This document shows positions 49,961-59,235 of a stretch of DNA of 64,000 bases, piece after piece; position 1 is the stretch's first letter; the number at the start of each line of letters is the position of its first letter. The notes under the pieces are model-generated. The model saw only the letters and a list, made by a program, of their open reading frames with translations, did no database searches and was not told the DNA's origin. The stretch is taken from assembly GCF_002846415.1 (NCBI RefSeq), contig NZ_PJMX01000001.1:1922001-1986000 (forward strand). Direction: 5' to 3'. Origin of the DNA: Streptomyces sp. TLI_146 (lineage in GTDB: Bacteria; Actinomycetota; Actinomycetes; Streptomycetales; Streptomycetaceae). The position numbers were made by a program, and so were the translations under genes.

Positions 49961-50851
49961 TCAGAGCCACTGCTGTATCGCCGCCACGTGCACGGTCGCC
50001 TCGAACCGGCAGGCCAGCTTCTCGAACCGCGTGGCGACCGCCCGGTGCTGCTTGAGACGGCCGATCCCGCACTCCACCGCGTGCCGGGCCCGGTAGTCGT
50101 CCTGGTCGAAGGCCGGCGGCCGGCCACCCGAGCGGCCCCGCCGCCGACGGTTGCGGACCTGGTCGGCCGGCTCGGCAATCGTGCACCGGATTCCGCGCCT
50201 GCGCAGGTAGGCGCGGTTGGCCACCGACGAATACGCCTTGTCGGCGCGCACCCGCACCGGAGTCCGCCGCGGCCGACCCGCACCCAGTCGCGGCACCCGG
50301 ATCGCCTCCAGCACCGGCACGAACAGCGGACTGTCCCCCCGCTGACCCGCCGTCACCAACAACGACAGCGGCTTCTGGCCCTGCTCGCAGGCGAGGTGGA
50401 TCTTCGTGCCGAAGCCGCCCCGGGAGCGGCCCAGCCCGTGATCGTCCGGCTCGCGGACCACGCCGCCCGGCGGCTCCTTCTGCCCGGCCCCGTCCCCGCG
50501 TGCACCGGCCGCGTGCTGATGAGCTCGGCAGACCGTCGAGTCGACGCTCACCTCCCAGACGATCAGCCCCGCCGCATCCGCCCGCGCCTGCAACAACGTC
50601 AGCATCCGCGCCCACACCCCCTGACGCTGCCACCGGCGGAACAACCCGTACACCGTTTGCCAAGGCCCGTACTCGGGCGGAACGTCTCGCCACGGAGCAC
50701 CGGTCCGGACCCGCCACCGAACTCCATCGATCAACCGCCGCCAGCTCCTTGACCTGCGACGCACACCTGCTGCGGGCAGCACCGACTCCAACACCGACCA
50801 GTGCTCATCCGAGAGATCCCCACGCCCCACACCGCGATCATCACGGCTCAC
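49961..50851 (-). CDS. IS5-family transposase
   Basis: 296 residues, ATG at 50851. It has the IS5 order: DLSDEHWSVLESVLP, DGVRWRVRTGAPWRDVPPEYGPW and WQTVYGLFRRW at the N-terminus, then the DDE set with the first aspartate in VSVDSTVCRAHQHAAG, RGGFGTKIHLACE, the second in RADKAYSS, and the glutamate in RARHAVECGIGRLKQHRAVATR. The frame is complete, so the element may still be active. Confidence 0.9.
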   Translation of the reverse strand: MSRDDRGVGRGDLSDEHWSVLESVLPAAGVRRRSRSWRRLIDGVRWRVRTGAPWRDVPPEYGPWQTVYGLFRRWQRQGVWARMLTLLQARADAAGLIVWEVSVDSTVCRAHQHAAGARGDGAGQKEPPGGVVREPDDHGLGRSRGGFGTKIHLACEQGQKPLSLLVTAGQRGDSPLFVPVLEAIRVPRLGAGRPRRTPVRVRADKAYSSVANRAYLRRRGIRCTIAEPADQVRNRRRRGRSGGRPPAFDQDDYRARHAVECGIGRLKQHRAVATRFEKLACRFEATVHVAAIQQWL

Positions 50852-51094
50852 CAGACCCAGCGGATCCGGAACCTAAAACACGGCCTAGGCCGCTCAGTCA
50901 CGTCTCCACACCCAAGCGGCGAATAAATGGCTCCGCCCAACAGTCAACGTCACGGCGATCCGTCGGGCAGGCTCGGCTCGCTGATGATCAAGCAATTCTG
51001 CGGTGCGGACGGCCCATCGGGCCCTACTGGCGGCAGGGCCACTCCTGCTGCCCAGCAGCCACAGCATCAGCGGCAGGGCGATGCATAGCAGACG

Positions 51095-51119
51095 ATCCCC
51101 GGTTAGCAAAACCGGGGAT
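51095..51119 (+). promoter_or_regulatory. Palindromic promoter element, copy 5, without a matching gene
   Basis: Perfect arms with spacer AGCAA, CATAGC (51084-51089) 5 bases upstream, CCGGACCATTAG downstream as in copy 4. Unlike the other copies, the next gene on this strand is 1.1 kb away (52220), and a leftward gene begins to overlap the leader region. The original downstream gene was probably replaced during a rearrangement. Confidence 0.75.
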
Positions 51120-51235
51120 CCTCCGGACCATTAGCGGTCCACCGCCATTCCCTGCCCGTCACGTCGGAAGGCAGCACCACGACGACAGCCCACAACTCCA
51201 CACACCGTTCGGACCGATGCCGTTGCGAGAGAGTT

Positions 51236-52123
51236 CTATGCCGCGGCGTAGCTGAGGCGGAGAAGGTCTCCAGCGCGCTCCAGGTCCCGCTCTGTACGCA
51301 GTTGCAGCTCCAGGTCCCCCGTGCCGTGGTGGCCGAGTCCCGTCACGTCCCGGGTGAAGCCGGGGACGAGGTCGACCTCCTTCGGGTCGGCCTTGAGGTA
51401 GACGAGGATCTTGGTCTGCTGCGGCGGGCAGACGCTGGCGAAGTTCCTCAGCCGTCGGTAGGCGCGGTACTGCTTGCGCTGTACCCGGGTGACGCCGTCG
51501 CCGAGCCCGACCAGGACCTCGTCGACCGCGTCGGCCAGCTCGGCCATCGCACCGTCCTGCGGCCGGACCGGCGGCGCACCGGTCGCGCGGCGGCGTACCC
51601 GCTTGGCCGGAGTCGAGCGCCCCGTGACGGAGGCAACGGTCTCCAAGCCGAGGTGTTCGCTGCCGAAGTACCGGTAGCGGACCAGGTCGATCGAGCGCCG
51701 GTGCTCGCGTACGGCGTGCGTGTCGTAGCGGGTGAAGTCGCCGGCCACGCAGATCAGCCGCGGTGCGCTCCACAGGACCTGGGACGCCGCCGTGGCCCCG
51801 AGCCGGTCACGGACCAGACTCCGGAAGGCATCCTTGTGGCTCGTCAGCCAGGCCATGTAATAAAGGCCCTGGTTGATCACACCTGCGTCGGTGCCCCGCT
51901 TGTACTCGACGATCACCGGAGCGCCGTTCTCATCGAGGCCCAGCGAGTCGATCCGCCCGCCGTCGACACAGTCGATGACGAACTCGCTCGCCAGAAACCT
52001 GACCCCCAGCATCGTTTCCATGTGCGCCTCGACGAGGTCCTGCACATCCGCCTCGACCTCAGCCAGACGCGGCATGACCTCACTCACGCCGCCCGCCGTG
52101 TTGAACAGCTTCAGGCCCACCAC
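51236..52123 (-). CDS. DUF91/NucS-like plus DUF5655-type protein
   Basis: 295 residues, GTG at 52123 with GGAGGGG upstream. The first half carries DCVDGGRIDSLGLDENGAPVIVEYK, the D-x(n)-E-x-K core of a PD-(D/E)xK nuclease fold as in DUF91/NucS proteins, then RGTDAGVINQGLYYMAWL. The second half (about 195-290) contains YRAYRRLRNFASVCPP, TKILVYLKADPKEVD and GTGDLELQLRTERDLERAGDLLRLSYAAA, which fits DUF5655. Proteins of this build are common in actinobacteria, may bind or cut DNA, and some sit in defence islands. The active-site residues look complete. Confidence 0.75.
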   Translation of the reverse strand: MVGLKLFNTAGGVSEVMPRLAEVEADVQDLVEAHMETMLGVRFLASEFVIDCVDGGRIDSLGLDENGAPVIVEYKRGTDAGVINQGLYYMAWLTSHKDAFRSLVRDRLGATAASQVLWSAPRLICVAGDFTRYDTHAVREHRRSIDLVRYRYFGSEHLGLETVASVTGRSTPAKRVRRRATGAPPVRPQDGAMAELADAVDEVLVGLGDGVTRVQRKQYRAYRRLRNFASVCPPQQTKILVYLKADPKEVDLVPGFTRDVTGLGHHGTGDLELQLRTERDLERAGDLLRLSYAAA

Positions 52124-52219
52124 TCCCCCTCCGTGCTCACGGTGTCAGAGGGGAACGTCACAAAGTCCAGGGATATTTCCGCGACCGGGGCCACCTTGAA
52201 AGGAACCAAAGAGCCACAC

Positions 52220-52483
52220 ATGCACAGCCAGAACAACGTGATGCCGGACCCGGCCGCCCAGTACAGTCCCTCGCACATCCGCGCCACCTGGGGCGGAACC
52301 GGCAGCGTCGAGGACGCCTCCCGGGCCTTCGGGTTCTCCAGGGCGAAGGGCTACGACCTAGTCCGCCGAGGGGAGTTCCCTTGCCGTGTGCTGCGCATCG
52401 GCCGTTGCACACGAGTTGTAACCGCCTCCTTGCTCCGCGTCCTCGACAGTGGCGAGCCGGAGTACAGCAATACCCACGCCTGA
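52220..52483 (+). CDS. Excisionase-type helix-turn-helix protein
   Basis: 87 residues, ATG at 52220. IRATWGGTGSVEDASRAFGF, RAKGYDLVRRGEFPCRVLR and GRCTRVVTASLLRVL follow the MerR-like Xis/AlpA/BldC pattern, with a recognition helix in the second piece and the K/R-hydrophobic-G-x-x-x-R-V wing in the third. Such small proteins direct excision of integrative elements or regulate genes. It is divergent from the DUF91-type gene. No integrase is adjacent in the window. Confidence 0.75.
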   Translation: MHSQNNVMPDPAAQYSPSHIRATWGGTGSVEDASRAFGFSRAKGYDLVRRGEFPCRVLRIGRCTRVVTASLLRVLDSGEPEYSNTHA

Positions 52484-53151
52484 CGCATCATCCTGCAGAA
52501 GCTAGCCTCCAGGCTGACAGACAACCTCGACTGCTCCGTTTCCCACCCTCGGCCGCAGCCTTCCCCTCGCATCACTCGCGCCCAGGCGCCCGCGCCTCGT
52601 GCGACGGCCGTCTCGGCACCGCAGCGAAGCCAAGGGCCCACGGCGCTCCGGAACCCGTGATGCGAAATACGCCCGTCAGATGTCTCGGTTAGGCGATGCC
52701 AGCTGGCGACGCCCTCGGCGCGGCCGAATATCTGCCCTCCGGAATTCGACTGAAACCGGTATGGGGATTGGCCGGATCGAGCAAAACTCTCCGTCTGTCA
52801 GCGCACGGAATGAGACCCGCCGGGATGATCAGAATGGCTCATTCTCCCTCATGCCAGCTGGAACCAATCGGCGTTTCCGCAGGCAGAAAGAGCAGGCAGC
52901 GAAGCGCATGGCTTGATCACTCCTGTCTCATAGGCGTCATTCGCAGATCATCTCGAGCCGCTCTCAGCCCGCTTCAAGACCCTGAGCGCTTAGGCTCCTT
53001 ATTCGGACCTAACAGCTTCGGAACATGGTCAACACAAAGAATCCGTGCGCCCGGTCCGTGACGAGACCAGCTGCACCCGGAGTGTGTGATCCGGGATCCC
53101 GCACGAGCTGGAGCATGGCCCCACGTCTGCCCATCGAACGGAGGAGATTTG
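52484..53151. other. Non-coding stretch
   Basis: About 670 bases without a convincing gene. G+C is lower than in the backbone and the frames found are short and lack third-position bias. A GGAGGAG site at the end belongs to the next gene. The promoter for the 53152 gene probably lies here, not identified. Confidence 0.4.
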
Positions 53152-53580
53152 ATGAGGGTGCTCAGATTATTGGCTGCGACTGCTTGCGCAGCCGGGCTGA
53201 CCTTCGGTCTGGCCCCTACTGCGAACGCCGGCATCATCAAGCCGGTGCCGACGGAGCGCTGCTATCCCGGCCGAGCCTGCTTCTACTACAACTCGGGGTG
53301 GCAGGGTGCGCTGGCGCCCCTCACCACAGTTGCATGGTGGGAGATAGATTTCGTATTTGCCCCAGGCACAGGAAATGGTGCTGGAAAGCCAGTTAAGAAC
53401 GCTGCAGCCTCTGCGGATAATCGAGATGAAAGCGGAGCCTACTGCATCCACTACAACAGCGGATGGAAAGGCCCATGGGAGTACGTTCCAGCACAAAGTC
53501 GACTCATCATGGAGACGACCAAGAATAACAATGCTTCAACGAACTGGTTCCCCAGGCATCAAGATGGCGGAGGGCATTAA
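53152..53580 (+). CDS. Secreted peptidase-inhibitor I36-like protein
   Basis: 142 residues, ATG at 53152 with GGAGGAG seven bases upstream. Signal peptide MRVLRLLAATACAAGLTF with cleavage after ANA near 27. Two short similar units follow: RCYPGRACFYYNSGWQG and YCIHYNSGWKGPWEY, each with cysteine, tyrosine-rich strand and SGW turn. This resembles the I36 (SMI-type) inhibitor pattern of Streptomyces, in which cysteine-linked beta units block metalloproteases. It precedes a lipoprotein and a giant secreted protein in the same direction. Function not certain. Confidence 0.65.
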   Translation: MRVLRLLAATACAAGLTFGLAPTANAGIIKPVPTERCYPGRACFYYNSGWQGALAPLTTVAWWEIDFVFAPGTGNGAGKPVKNAAASADNRDESGAYCIHYNSGWKGPWEYVPAQSRLIMETTKNNNASTNWFPRHQDGGGH

Positions 53581-53649
53581 GATCCATTGCTCCTTCAACA
53601 GCAACAGCAACTCGCCGAGACCGATCACTGCAAACAGAAAGACGGAATT

Positions 53650-54681
53650 ATGAACAAACCCTGCGCTTTCAGGGCGCCCTTAGGGGTGCTTTCAGTCGCG
53701 GTTCTGTCGGCACTGCTGGCAGGCTGTTCGGGTTCGGAATCCGACGGAGCTTCGCGGGTGAAGCCCGCCCAGGAGCCGGGACACGGGGCTCCTGGGACAT
53801 CGGCAGCCAACAGGGCCACCAATGTTCCAAAAAGCGCGGCCCCAGGGAAAGTCTCCGCCGCCTTCCAGCTGCCTCTCACCGCCTACCGTCCGACAGGCGC
53901 CGAGTACACACGCATCGAGGAGGCCAAGGCCGATCTCACGCGCCAATGCATGGAAGGGTTGGGATTCACGGGTTTCCAGCCCGCACCGGTGCAGTCTCTC
54001 GGACCCGGGCGTGATGGCGCAGATGCCATGGAGGATCTGGACGACCTCCGCTACGGCACCTATGATTCGACACAAGCCGCCAATAACGGCTATAAACCGG
54101 AATTCGTAGTGAACAGGACAAACGCCTTTGTCGATCACCCTGCCCCTCCGGATCGCAGTCCGGATGAGTGGCTGGCGCTGACCGGCACCAAGAAGGAGCG
54201 CAGCGACGCCCCTCAGAGTGGATTGGCTGCACCGAGGCTCAAAAGCGGTGCGACCGTGCCGTATGGTGGCTGCATTTATCAGTCTCTCCAGAAGGTCACC
54301 GGGGGCAAGCCGGTGATCGCTGATCTCGTAATTAATCTAAGCGGCCAGAGCTTCAAATCCTCGCTGGAAGACCGCAGAGTCAAGGGCGCCTTCGCCGACT
54401 GGTCGTCCTGCATGAAGAGCAAGGGCTACTCTTACACAGATCCGATGAAGGCGAACGACGACCCGAAATTCTCCGCGAAGAACGCAACAGCGGCAGAGAT
54501 TGAAACCGCCAAGGCTGACGTCGCCTGCAAGAACAAAGTCGATCTCATCAAGACCTGGAATTCCGTTGACGTGGAAATCCAGAAGCGTCTCATCCAAGAG
54601 CACAGCGCGGAACTTTACCAGATCAAGCAGGACAAGGATTCTGCACTCAAGATCGCAGCTTCGGTTAACTCGCGGGACTGA
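53650..54681 (+). CDS. Lipoprotein of unknown function
   Basis: 343 residues, ATG at 53650. Lipobox LLAGC (cysteine at about 25) after a hydrophobic segment, then a Ser/Gly/Pro linker. The body has paired cysteines in LTRQCMEGLGF, GGCIYQSL, WSSCMKSKGY and ADVACKNKVDL, the spacing of small disulfide-bonded helical domains seen in Streptomyces lipoproteins. It is followed by its own hairpin terminator and by the giant secreted protein, which may be functionally connected. Confidence 0.75.
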   Translation: MNKPCAFRAPLGVLSVAVLSALLAGCSGSESDGASRVKPAQEPGHGAPGTSAANRATNVPKSAAPGKVSAAFQLPLTAYRPTGAEYTRIEEAKADLTRQCMEGLGFTGFQPAPVQSLGPGRDGADAMEDLDDLRYGTYDSTQAANNGYKPEFVVNRTNAFVDHPAPPDRSPDEWLALTGTKKERSDAPQSGLAAPRLKSGATVPYGGCIYQSLQKVTGGKPVIADLVINLSGQSFKSSLEDRRVKGAFADWSSCMKSKGYSYTDPMKANDDPKFSAKNATAAEIETAKADVACKNKVDLIKTWNSVDVEIQKRLIQEHSAELYQIKQDKDSALKIAASVNSRD

Positions 54682-54689
54682 AGCAGTAC

Positions 54690-54731
54690 CGGGTTGCCTT
54701 CGCCCCGCCTTCAAGGGCGCAAGGCAACCCG
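54690..54731 (+). terminator. Hairpin terminator after the lipoprotein
   Basis: CGGGTTGCCTT pairs with AAGGCAACCCG, with an inner GCCC/GGGC extension, starting 9 bases after the stop codon. The next gene probably has its own promoter in the short gap or relies on read-through. Confidence 0.8.
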
Positions 54732-54765
54732 CACTCCTATGCCATGAAACACTAATGGGGAGACG

Positions 54766-57700
54766 GTGTTGAAACGTAAAGGAAGAAGCCGAGCCTGCTT
54801 AGCGGTGTTAGCCGCCACGGCTGTGCTCGCCAGTCTGACCCAGATATCGGTGGCTGCCGCCGCCAATCCGGCAGCGTCTGAGCAGCCCGGGCCGACAGCC
54901 GACCCGGCGGCGGTCCCGCCGTCCCAGCGCGCGCAGCTGCTGGGCAAGGACTGGAAGCGGTCTGGGGACCGGGCATGGACCACCAGCGGAGATGCCGACG
55001 GCTTCCACGTCCTGACCGCCGATCAGAAGGACGGTTACGCCTGGAAGACGGCGGCCACGTTGTCCGAGCCCGGCTTTGACGCGGATGCCTGGATCGGCAA
55101 TACGTGTGTCACCGCTTCTGGGAAGCGGGCGGTGGTGGTGTACGCGCCGCGTACGTTCACCAACAAGCCGCAGCTGATGGCCCGCGGAGGCTTCACCGCG
55201 ATCGTCGATCTGGAGACGGGTCAGGTCAGCAAGCTGGATCTGCTGGCGTCACTGTCGTACTACAACCCCGGTTGCGGGGCCGGTGAGAGCGCCGTGCTGA
55301 CCCAGTCCGGCGGCGACGACAAGCCCGGCACCCGGCTGATCCGGGTGGATGCCGCTACCGGCAAGCTGTCCGCACCGATTGAGACCAAGGGACAGGTCAC
55401 TTCTGCCATCCCAGCCACCGGCAGCAGAATCGTTGCTGCGTCCGGTGCCGAGGTCATCCAGGTCGACGCCCGGGGCCGCCACACCCTGCTGGCCCACACT
55501 GCCAGCGTGCCTTACCGGCTGACGCCAGATGGTGACGGCGGCGTCGTGTTCCTGGACAAGAAGGGCTCCACAAGCACGGTCAAACGGATCACCACAGCGG
55601 CCGTGACCCACCCTGACGCCCGCCGCACTCAGCCGACCGTGCTGGCTACGGGCCCGGCGGCCGAGATGAGCCTGGCGCGCAGCGCCGGCACCGTATACAT
55701 GACCGGCAACGCCAGCCTCGCCCCGAAGACTGCACTGCCCTCCAACGTTCGACAACTCACCGGCGTCCGCAAAGACGCCCTTGTCACCACCAAGGGCGAC
55801 GGCTTCCTCAATCCGCCCGAGTGGGGTGACGGCAAGGGAACACTCATACCTCCCGGCGAGGCCGCCCGGGCCCGCCCGGTGAAACTCGCCCTCACCATGG
55901 CCGCAACCGGCCAGCAGGCCGCGTTCACCGTCGACCCGGCCAGCCACACCACCTCCCACCCCGCTCAGGGGCGCGAAGCATCCCCGGCCCTGACCAGCCA
56001 CACCCACCGCCCCGCCACCACCAGGGCGAAGGGCGTCGCGGCAGCTGGCTCGCCGACCGATCCGGTCGAGGCTGAGCGGACCTGCTCTGTACCGCGCAAC
56101 GATCCCCGCAACCAGGCGATGCAGCCCAAGCCACGCCAGGTGGAGTGGGCCGTGGACCAGGCGGTCACCGGCAACTTGAACATGCTGGTGAAGCGGCCGG
56201 CTAATTGGAAGAACCTCGGCATGCCCGAGTACGCCCCGCAGAACCTCTTCCTGAACCCGGTCGTCGAGGGCGGGGACCGGGCGATCGCGCAGGTCATGCT
56301 CGGGGTGGCCACTCAGGAATCCAACATGTGGCAGGCGGGCCGCGAGGCCGTGCCCGGCGTCACCGCCAACCCTTTGATCGGTAACTACTACGGCATCAAC
56401 CTCTACGATGGCGACTCCGGCAACGACTGGGACGTCAACTTCGCCAACGCCGACTGCGGCTACGGCATCACCCAGATCACCGACCACATGCGCATGGCAG
56501 GCCGCGAGGACGGCCACGGCGGTACGGCCTGGGACTACCAGAAGCAGCGTGCCGCGGCCCTGGACTACACCGCCAACATCGCCGCCGGGCTGCAGACGCT
56601 GATCTCCAAGTGGAACGAGACCCGCGCCGCCGGCCTCATCGCCAACCACGGCACCTCGGCGCGCCCGGAGAACTGGTACTTCGCGCTGTGGGCCTACAAC
56701 TCCGGCTTCCACCCCAAGACCAGCGACGGCTCCCCCTGGGGCCTGGGCTGGGCCAACAACCCCGCCAACCCCGAATGGGACGCCGGGCGCCTGCCGTTCA
56801 TGGAGAACGCCAACGGCGACGACGACGCCAGCGCCGCCGCCCGCCCGCAGAACTGGCCCTACCAGGAGAAGGTCCTCGGCTTCGCCGCCCACCCGCCGGC
56901 CTTCCTCGAATCGCCCGGCAAGATGGTGCCCGCCTTCCGCGCCGCTTCTTGGAACGGCACCAACGACGGCGTCACCACCAAGGGCAGCGCCAAGTACAAC
57001 CGGGCCCACGTCAAAGCCCCCGAGGACTTGTTCTGCGACACCTCGAACACCTGCGACCCGAGCCGGATCTCCGACAGCGCCACCAACGACTCAGCCACCA
57101 GCGGGCCCTGCGGGCGCGCCGACTTCAAATGCTGGTGGAGCAAACCCGCAACCTGGAAGACCGACTGCACCACCACCTGCGGCTATGAGTTCATGCGGTT
57201 CAACAACACCTACCCCGAGGAAGCCGACGGCACCGCCTACCCGCCCAACTGCACCACCAGCGGCCTGCCTTCCAACGCCCTCATCGTCGACGACGTCCCC
57301 ACCGGCACCCCAGTGATGCGCCCTGGGTGCACGAACTCGTGGACGAACTCGGGCAGCTTCTCCTTCGCCTTCGGAAACAACGGCACCGAAGCGGTCTACC
57401 CCTCCAAGGCCGACCTCCACCAGCTCGGCGCCGGCTTCGGCGGCCACTTCTACTACGGCCACACCCGTCAGGACGATGCCAAGGGACAGCGCCTGAAGAT
57501 CACGGGCACGTGGAAGCTCAACACTCCGATGACGGGACAGGCCCAGGTCCTGGTCCATCTTCCGGACCACGGGGCGCAGACTCACAAGGCCACGTACGAA
57601 GTCGACACGGGCTACGGAACGCGAAGCCGGACCATTGATCAACTCGGCAGCTCGAACCGGTGGGTCTCCCTGGGGTACTTCCGCTTCAACGGCAAAGCAG

Positions 57701-59172
57701 CGGTGAGCCTTTCGACCCTTGCTCCCGACGGCACGGGGGATGCGGACATCGCGTTCGATGCGGTGGCCTTCGCGGCAAGCGACTACAACCCCTTGCCGAG
57801 CATCAACATCCCCAACCCGAACCCGAACGCCCCGGATCCTGACAACATGCAGCAGGAACCGGAAAACTTCTCCCCTCCCACAGCATCCCTCCGAGCTGCT
57901 GGCGAGCAGTCCTGCGGTCCTCTTGACGGCCGTGGACTTCGCACCTGCATCACCATGGGAACTCCGCGGGAAGGCATACCCTTCCGCGCCGCTCCCACCA
58001 AGGGGCATCGAGCCGGCTTGGCCGCGACATCGCTGGTACCTCGATGCGCCACCATGACCACGACGATGACCCGGACCCGCTACGACTCCTGTATGAAGGC
58101 GAATTTCACCGCCACGCTGGCTGATAAGGAGGGCAAGGTGGTGGGATGGGTCACGTTCGACGCGTTGCAGGAAATCAGGATCCCTGACAAGTACTCCAAG
58201 CCTGCTTGGTCGCGCGGTTTTAATACACAGGTCACCATCAAACCCGTCAACTGGTCGCCGAGCGCCACGAACATTACCGCAGGCGAGTTCAAACCCTCCT
58301 GCAGCATCACGGAGTGCCAGGCGACCGTACCGCCGTCGCTGCAGTGGCGAGAGGGGGCCACTTGGGTCAACAACGGCAACGTAAAGGATTCACACGAAGC
58401 ATCCGCCTTCGGGAGCATCGAATGGACCAACGGTGCACCCAGCACCATGCAGGAATTCGATCTCTTCACGAAGATTGCATTCTCTATGGACGGCGCTGTA
58501 GCGGTTGAGCCCTACGCGGGATGGAACACCCTCTATCTCGGGGCAATCCGTTGCGACTCCAAGTTTCCTGCGAACTCGGTTGGATGCGTGAACAAGGCAT
58601 ACCAGCCTACATGGAAGATGAATGATCAGAGGTACCCTGCCGCTGCCGCCTACTACTGGATGATGCGTGAGAAAATGGCGACTCACCCCGGCAGTAAGGC
58701 ACGCAAGTCTCCTCTGCACAGAGAGGGCGACTCTGCGGTAGCGACCAGCAACCGCGCGAAGGTCTGCGATCGTGGAACCAAGGCTTTGCTTGAGCCATGG
58801 AGCCGCCATCCGGATGCGACCGGAGACGAGAACGACGAAGTCCAGTGCGACGAGTTCCCCTTCGCAAGCACGAAGGAAAGCGGCGGACAAAAGCTGGCCA
58901 ATGGGAAACCCTGTGTCCAGCTCTATGCCAAGCAGGAGAACAACAGGTGGCATCTCTACAATGACGATCGATACGATCCCCCGACAGGTTCCACGTGGCC
59001 GCAGATCTGCGGACGCGCTGGAATCCCAGCGATCCAGAACATGGATGCGGGCAGGACGCCGGGACTCGCGACCTTCGTCAGTGACATGAGGCTCCAGGAC
59101 GACGATGCCTACTACTTCGAGGCACCTCGATATGAAGGATGCAGCGTCGACTCGGTGTGCACAGTGAAGTAA
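54766..59172 (+). CDS. Giant secreted multidomain protein with NucA/NucB-like C-terminus
   Basis: 1468 residues, GTG at 54766 with GGGGAG just upstream (TTG 54769 is an alternative). Signal peptide about 1-34, then a beta-propeller-like region (about 45-330) of repeated strand groups. Residues 500-640 look like a lysozyme/transglycosylase fold with VATQESNMWQAGRE and CGYGITQITDHM. A golvesin C-terminal-like sandwich follows (about 885-1005; GGHFYYGHTR, VDTGYGTRSRTIDQLG). The end (about 1340-1468) carries DEVQCDEFPFASTKE, the NucA/NucB core, then cysteine-rich sequence. The build fits a wall-cutting, DNA-degrading secreted effector. Confidence 0.75.
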   Translation: MLKRKGRSRACLAVLAATAVLASLTQISVAAAANPAASEQPGPTADPAAVPPSQRAQLLGKDWKRSGDRAWTTSGDADGFHVLTADQKDGYAWKTAATLSEPGFDADAWIGNTCVTASGKRAVVVYAPRTFTNKPQLMARGGFTAIVDLETGQVSKLDLLASLSYYNPGCGAGESAVLTQSGGDDKPGTRLIRVDAATGKLSAPIETKGQVTSAIPATGSRIVAASGAEVIQVDARGRHTLLAHTASVPYRLTPDGDGGVVFLDKKGSTSTVKRITTAAVTHPDARRTQPTVLATGPAAEMSLARSAGTVYMTGNASLAPKTALPSNVRQLTGVRKDALVTTKGDGFLNPPEWGDGKGTLIPPGEAARARPVKLALTMAATGQQAAFTVDPASHTTSHPAQGREASPALTSHTHRPATTRAKGVAAAGSPTDPVEAERTCSVPRNDPRNQAMQPKPRQVEWAVDQAVTGNLNMLVKRPANWKNLGMPEYAPQNLFLNPVVEGGDRAIAQVMLGVATQESNMWQAGREAVPGVTANPLIGNYYGINLYDGDSGNDWDVNFANADCGYGITQITDHMRMAGREDGHGGTAWDYQKQRAAALDYTANIAAGLQTLISKWNETRAAGLIANHGTSARPENWYFALWAYNSGFHPKTSDGSPWGLGWANNPANPEWDAGRLPFMENANGDDDASAAARPQNWPYQEKVLGFAAHPPAFLESPGKMVPAFRAASWNGTNDGVTTKGSAKYNRAHVKAPEDLFCDTSNTCDPSRISDSATNDSATSGPCGRADFKCWWSKPATWKTDCTTTCGYEFMRFNNTYPEEADGTAYPPNCTTSGLPSNALIVDDVPTGTPVMRPGCTNSWTNSGSFSFAFGNNGTEAVYPSKADLHQLGAGFGGHFYYGHTRQDDAKGQRLKITGTWKLNTPMTGQAQVLVHLPDHGAQTHKATYEVDTGYGTRSRTIDQLGSSNRWVSLGYFRFNGKAAVSLSTLAPDGTGDADIAFDAVAFAASDYNPLPSINIPNPNPNAPDPDNMQQEPENFSPPTASLRAAGEQSCGPLDGRGLRTCITMGTPREGIPFRAAPTKGHRAGLAATSLVPRCATMTTTMTRTRYDSCMKANFTATLADKEGKVVGWVTFDALQEIRIPDKYSKPAWSRGFNTQVTIKPVNWSPSATNITAGEFKPSCSITECQATVPPSLQWREGATWVNNGNVKDSHEASAFGSIEWTNGAPSTMQEFDLFTKIAFSMDGAVAVEPYAGWNTLYLGAIRCDSKFPANSVGCVNKAYQPTWKMNDQRYPAAAAYYWMMREKMATHPGSKARKSPLHREGDSAVATSNRAKVCDRGTKALLEPWSRHPDATGDENDEVQCDEFPFASTKESGGQKLANGKPCVQLYAKQENNRWHLYNDDRYDPPTGSTWPQICGRAGIPAIQNMDAGRTPGLATFVSDMRLQDDDAYYFEAPRYEGCSVDSVCTVK

Positions 59173-59187
59173 TCCAGCAATAGCGAA

Positions 59188-59231
59188 AACGTGTTGGGGC
59201 CCCCACGCCGGCGTGGGGGCCCCAACACGTT
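59188..59231. terminator. 44-bp perfect palindrome, bidirectional terminator
   Basis: A perfect inverted repeat with 22-base arms and no loop starts AACGTGTTGGGGCCCCC. It lies between the convergent stops of the giant gene and the SMI1-type gene. It would end transcription from both sides. Confidence 0.9.
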
Positions 59232-59235
59232 CAAC

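Larger units (their letters stand above)
48882..50884 (-). mobile_element. IS5-like element carrying a cargo gene
   Basis: A perfect 17-bp inverted repeat (GCCGTGTTTTAGGTTCC and its complement) marks 48882-48898 and 50868-50884. CTAG is found directly outside both ends (48878-48881 and 50885-50888), which fits a 4-bp target duplication. The 2003-bp interval holds an IS5-type transposase on the minus strand and, beyond the transposase end, a separate plus-strand DsbA-like gene with its own terminator. I found no second inverted repeat next to the transposase stop, so the cargo seems to be part of the element. Confidence 0.7.

Noticed and set aside
697..51119. Reading the five palindromes as a CRISPR-like repeat or as ordinary terminators
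   Set aside because: They are kilobases apart, so not an array. Four stand upstream of genes at fixed distance from a -10-like box, not after stops.
55249..57009. 586-codon leftward frame
   Set aside because: It is antisense to the giant secreted protein, whose signal peptide, domains and codon bias are clear.
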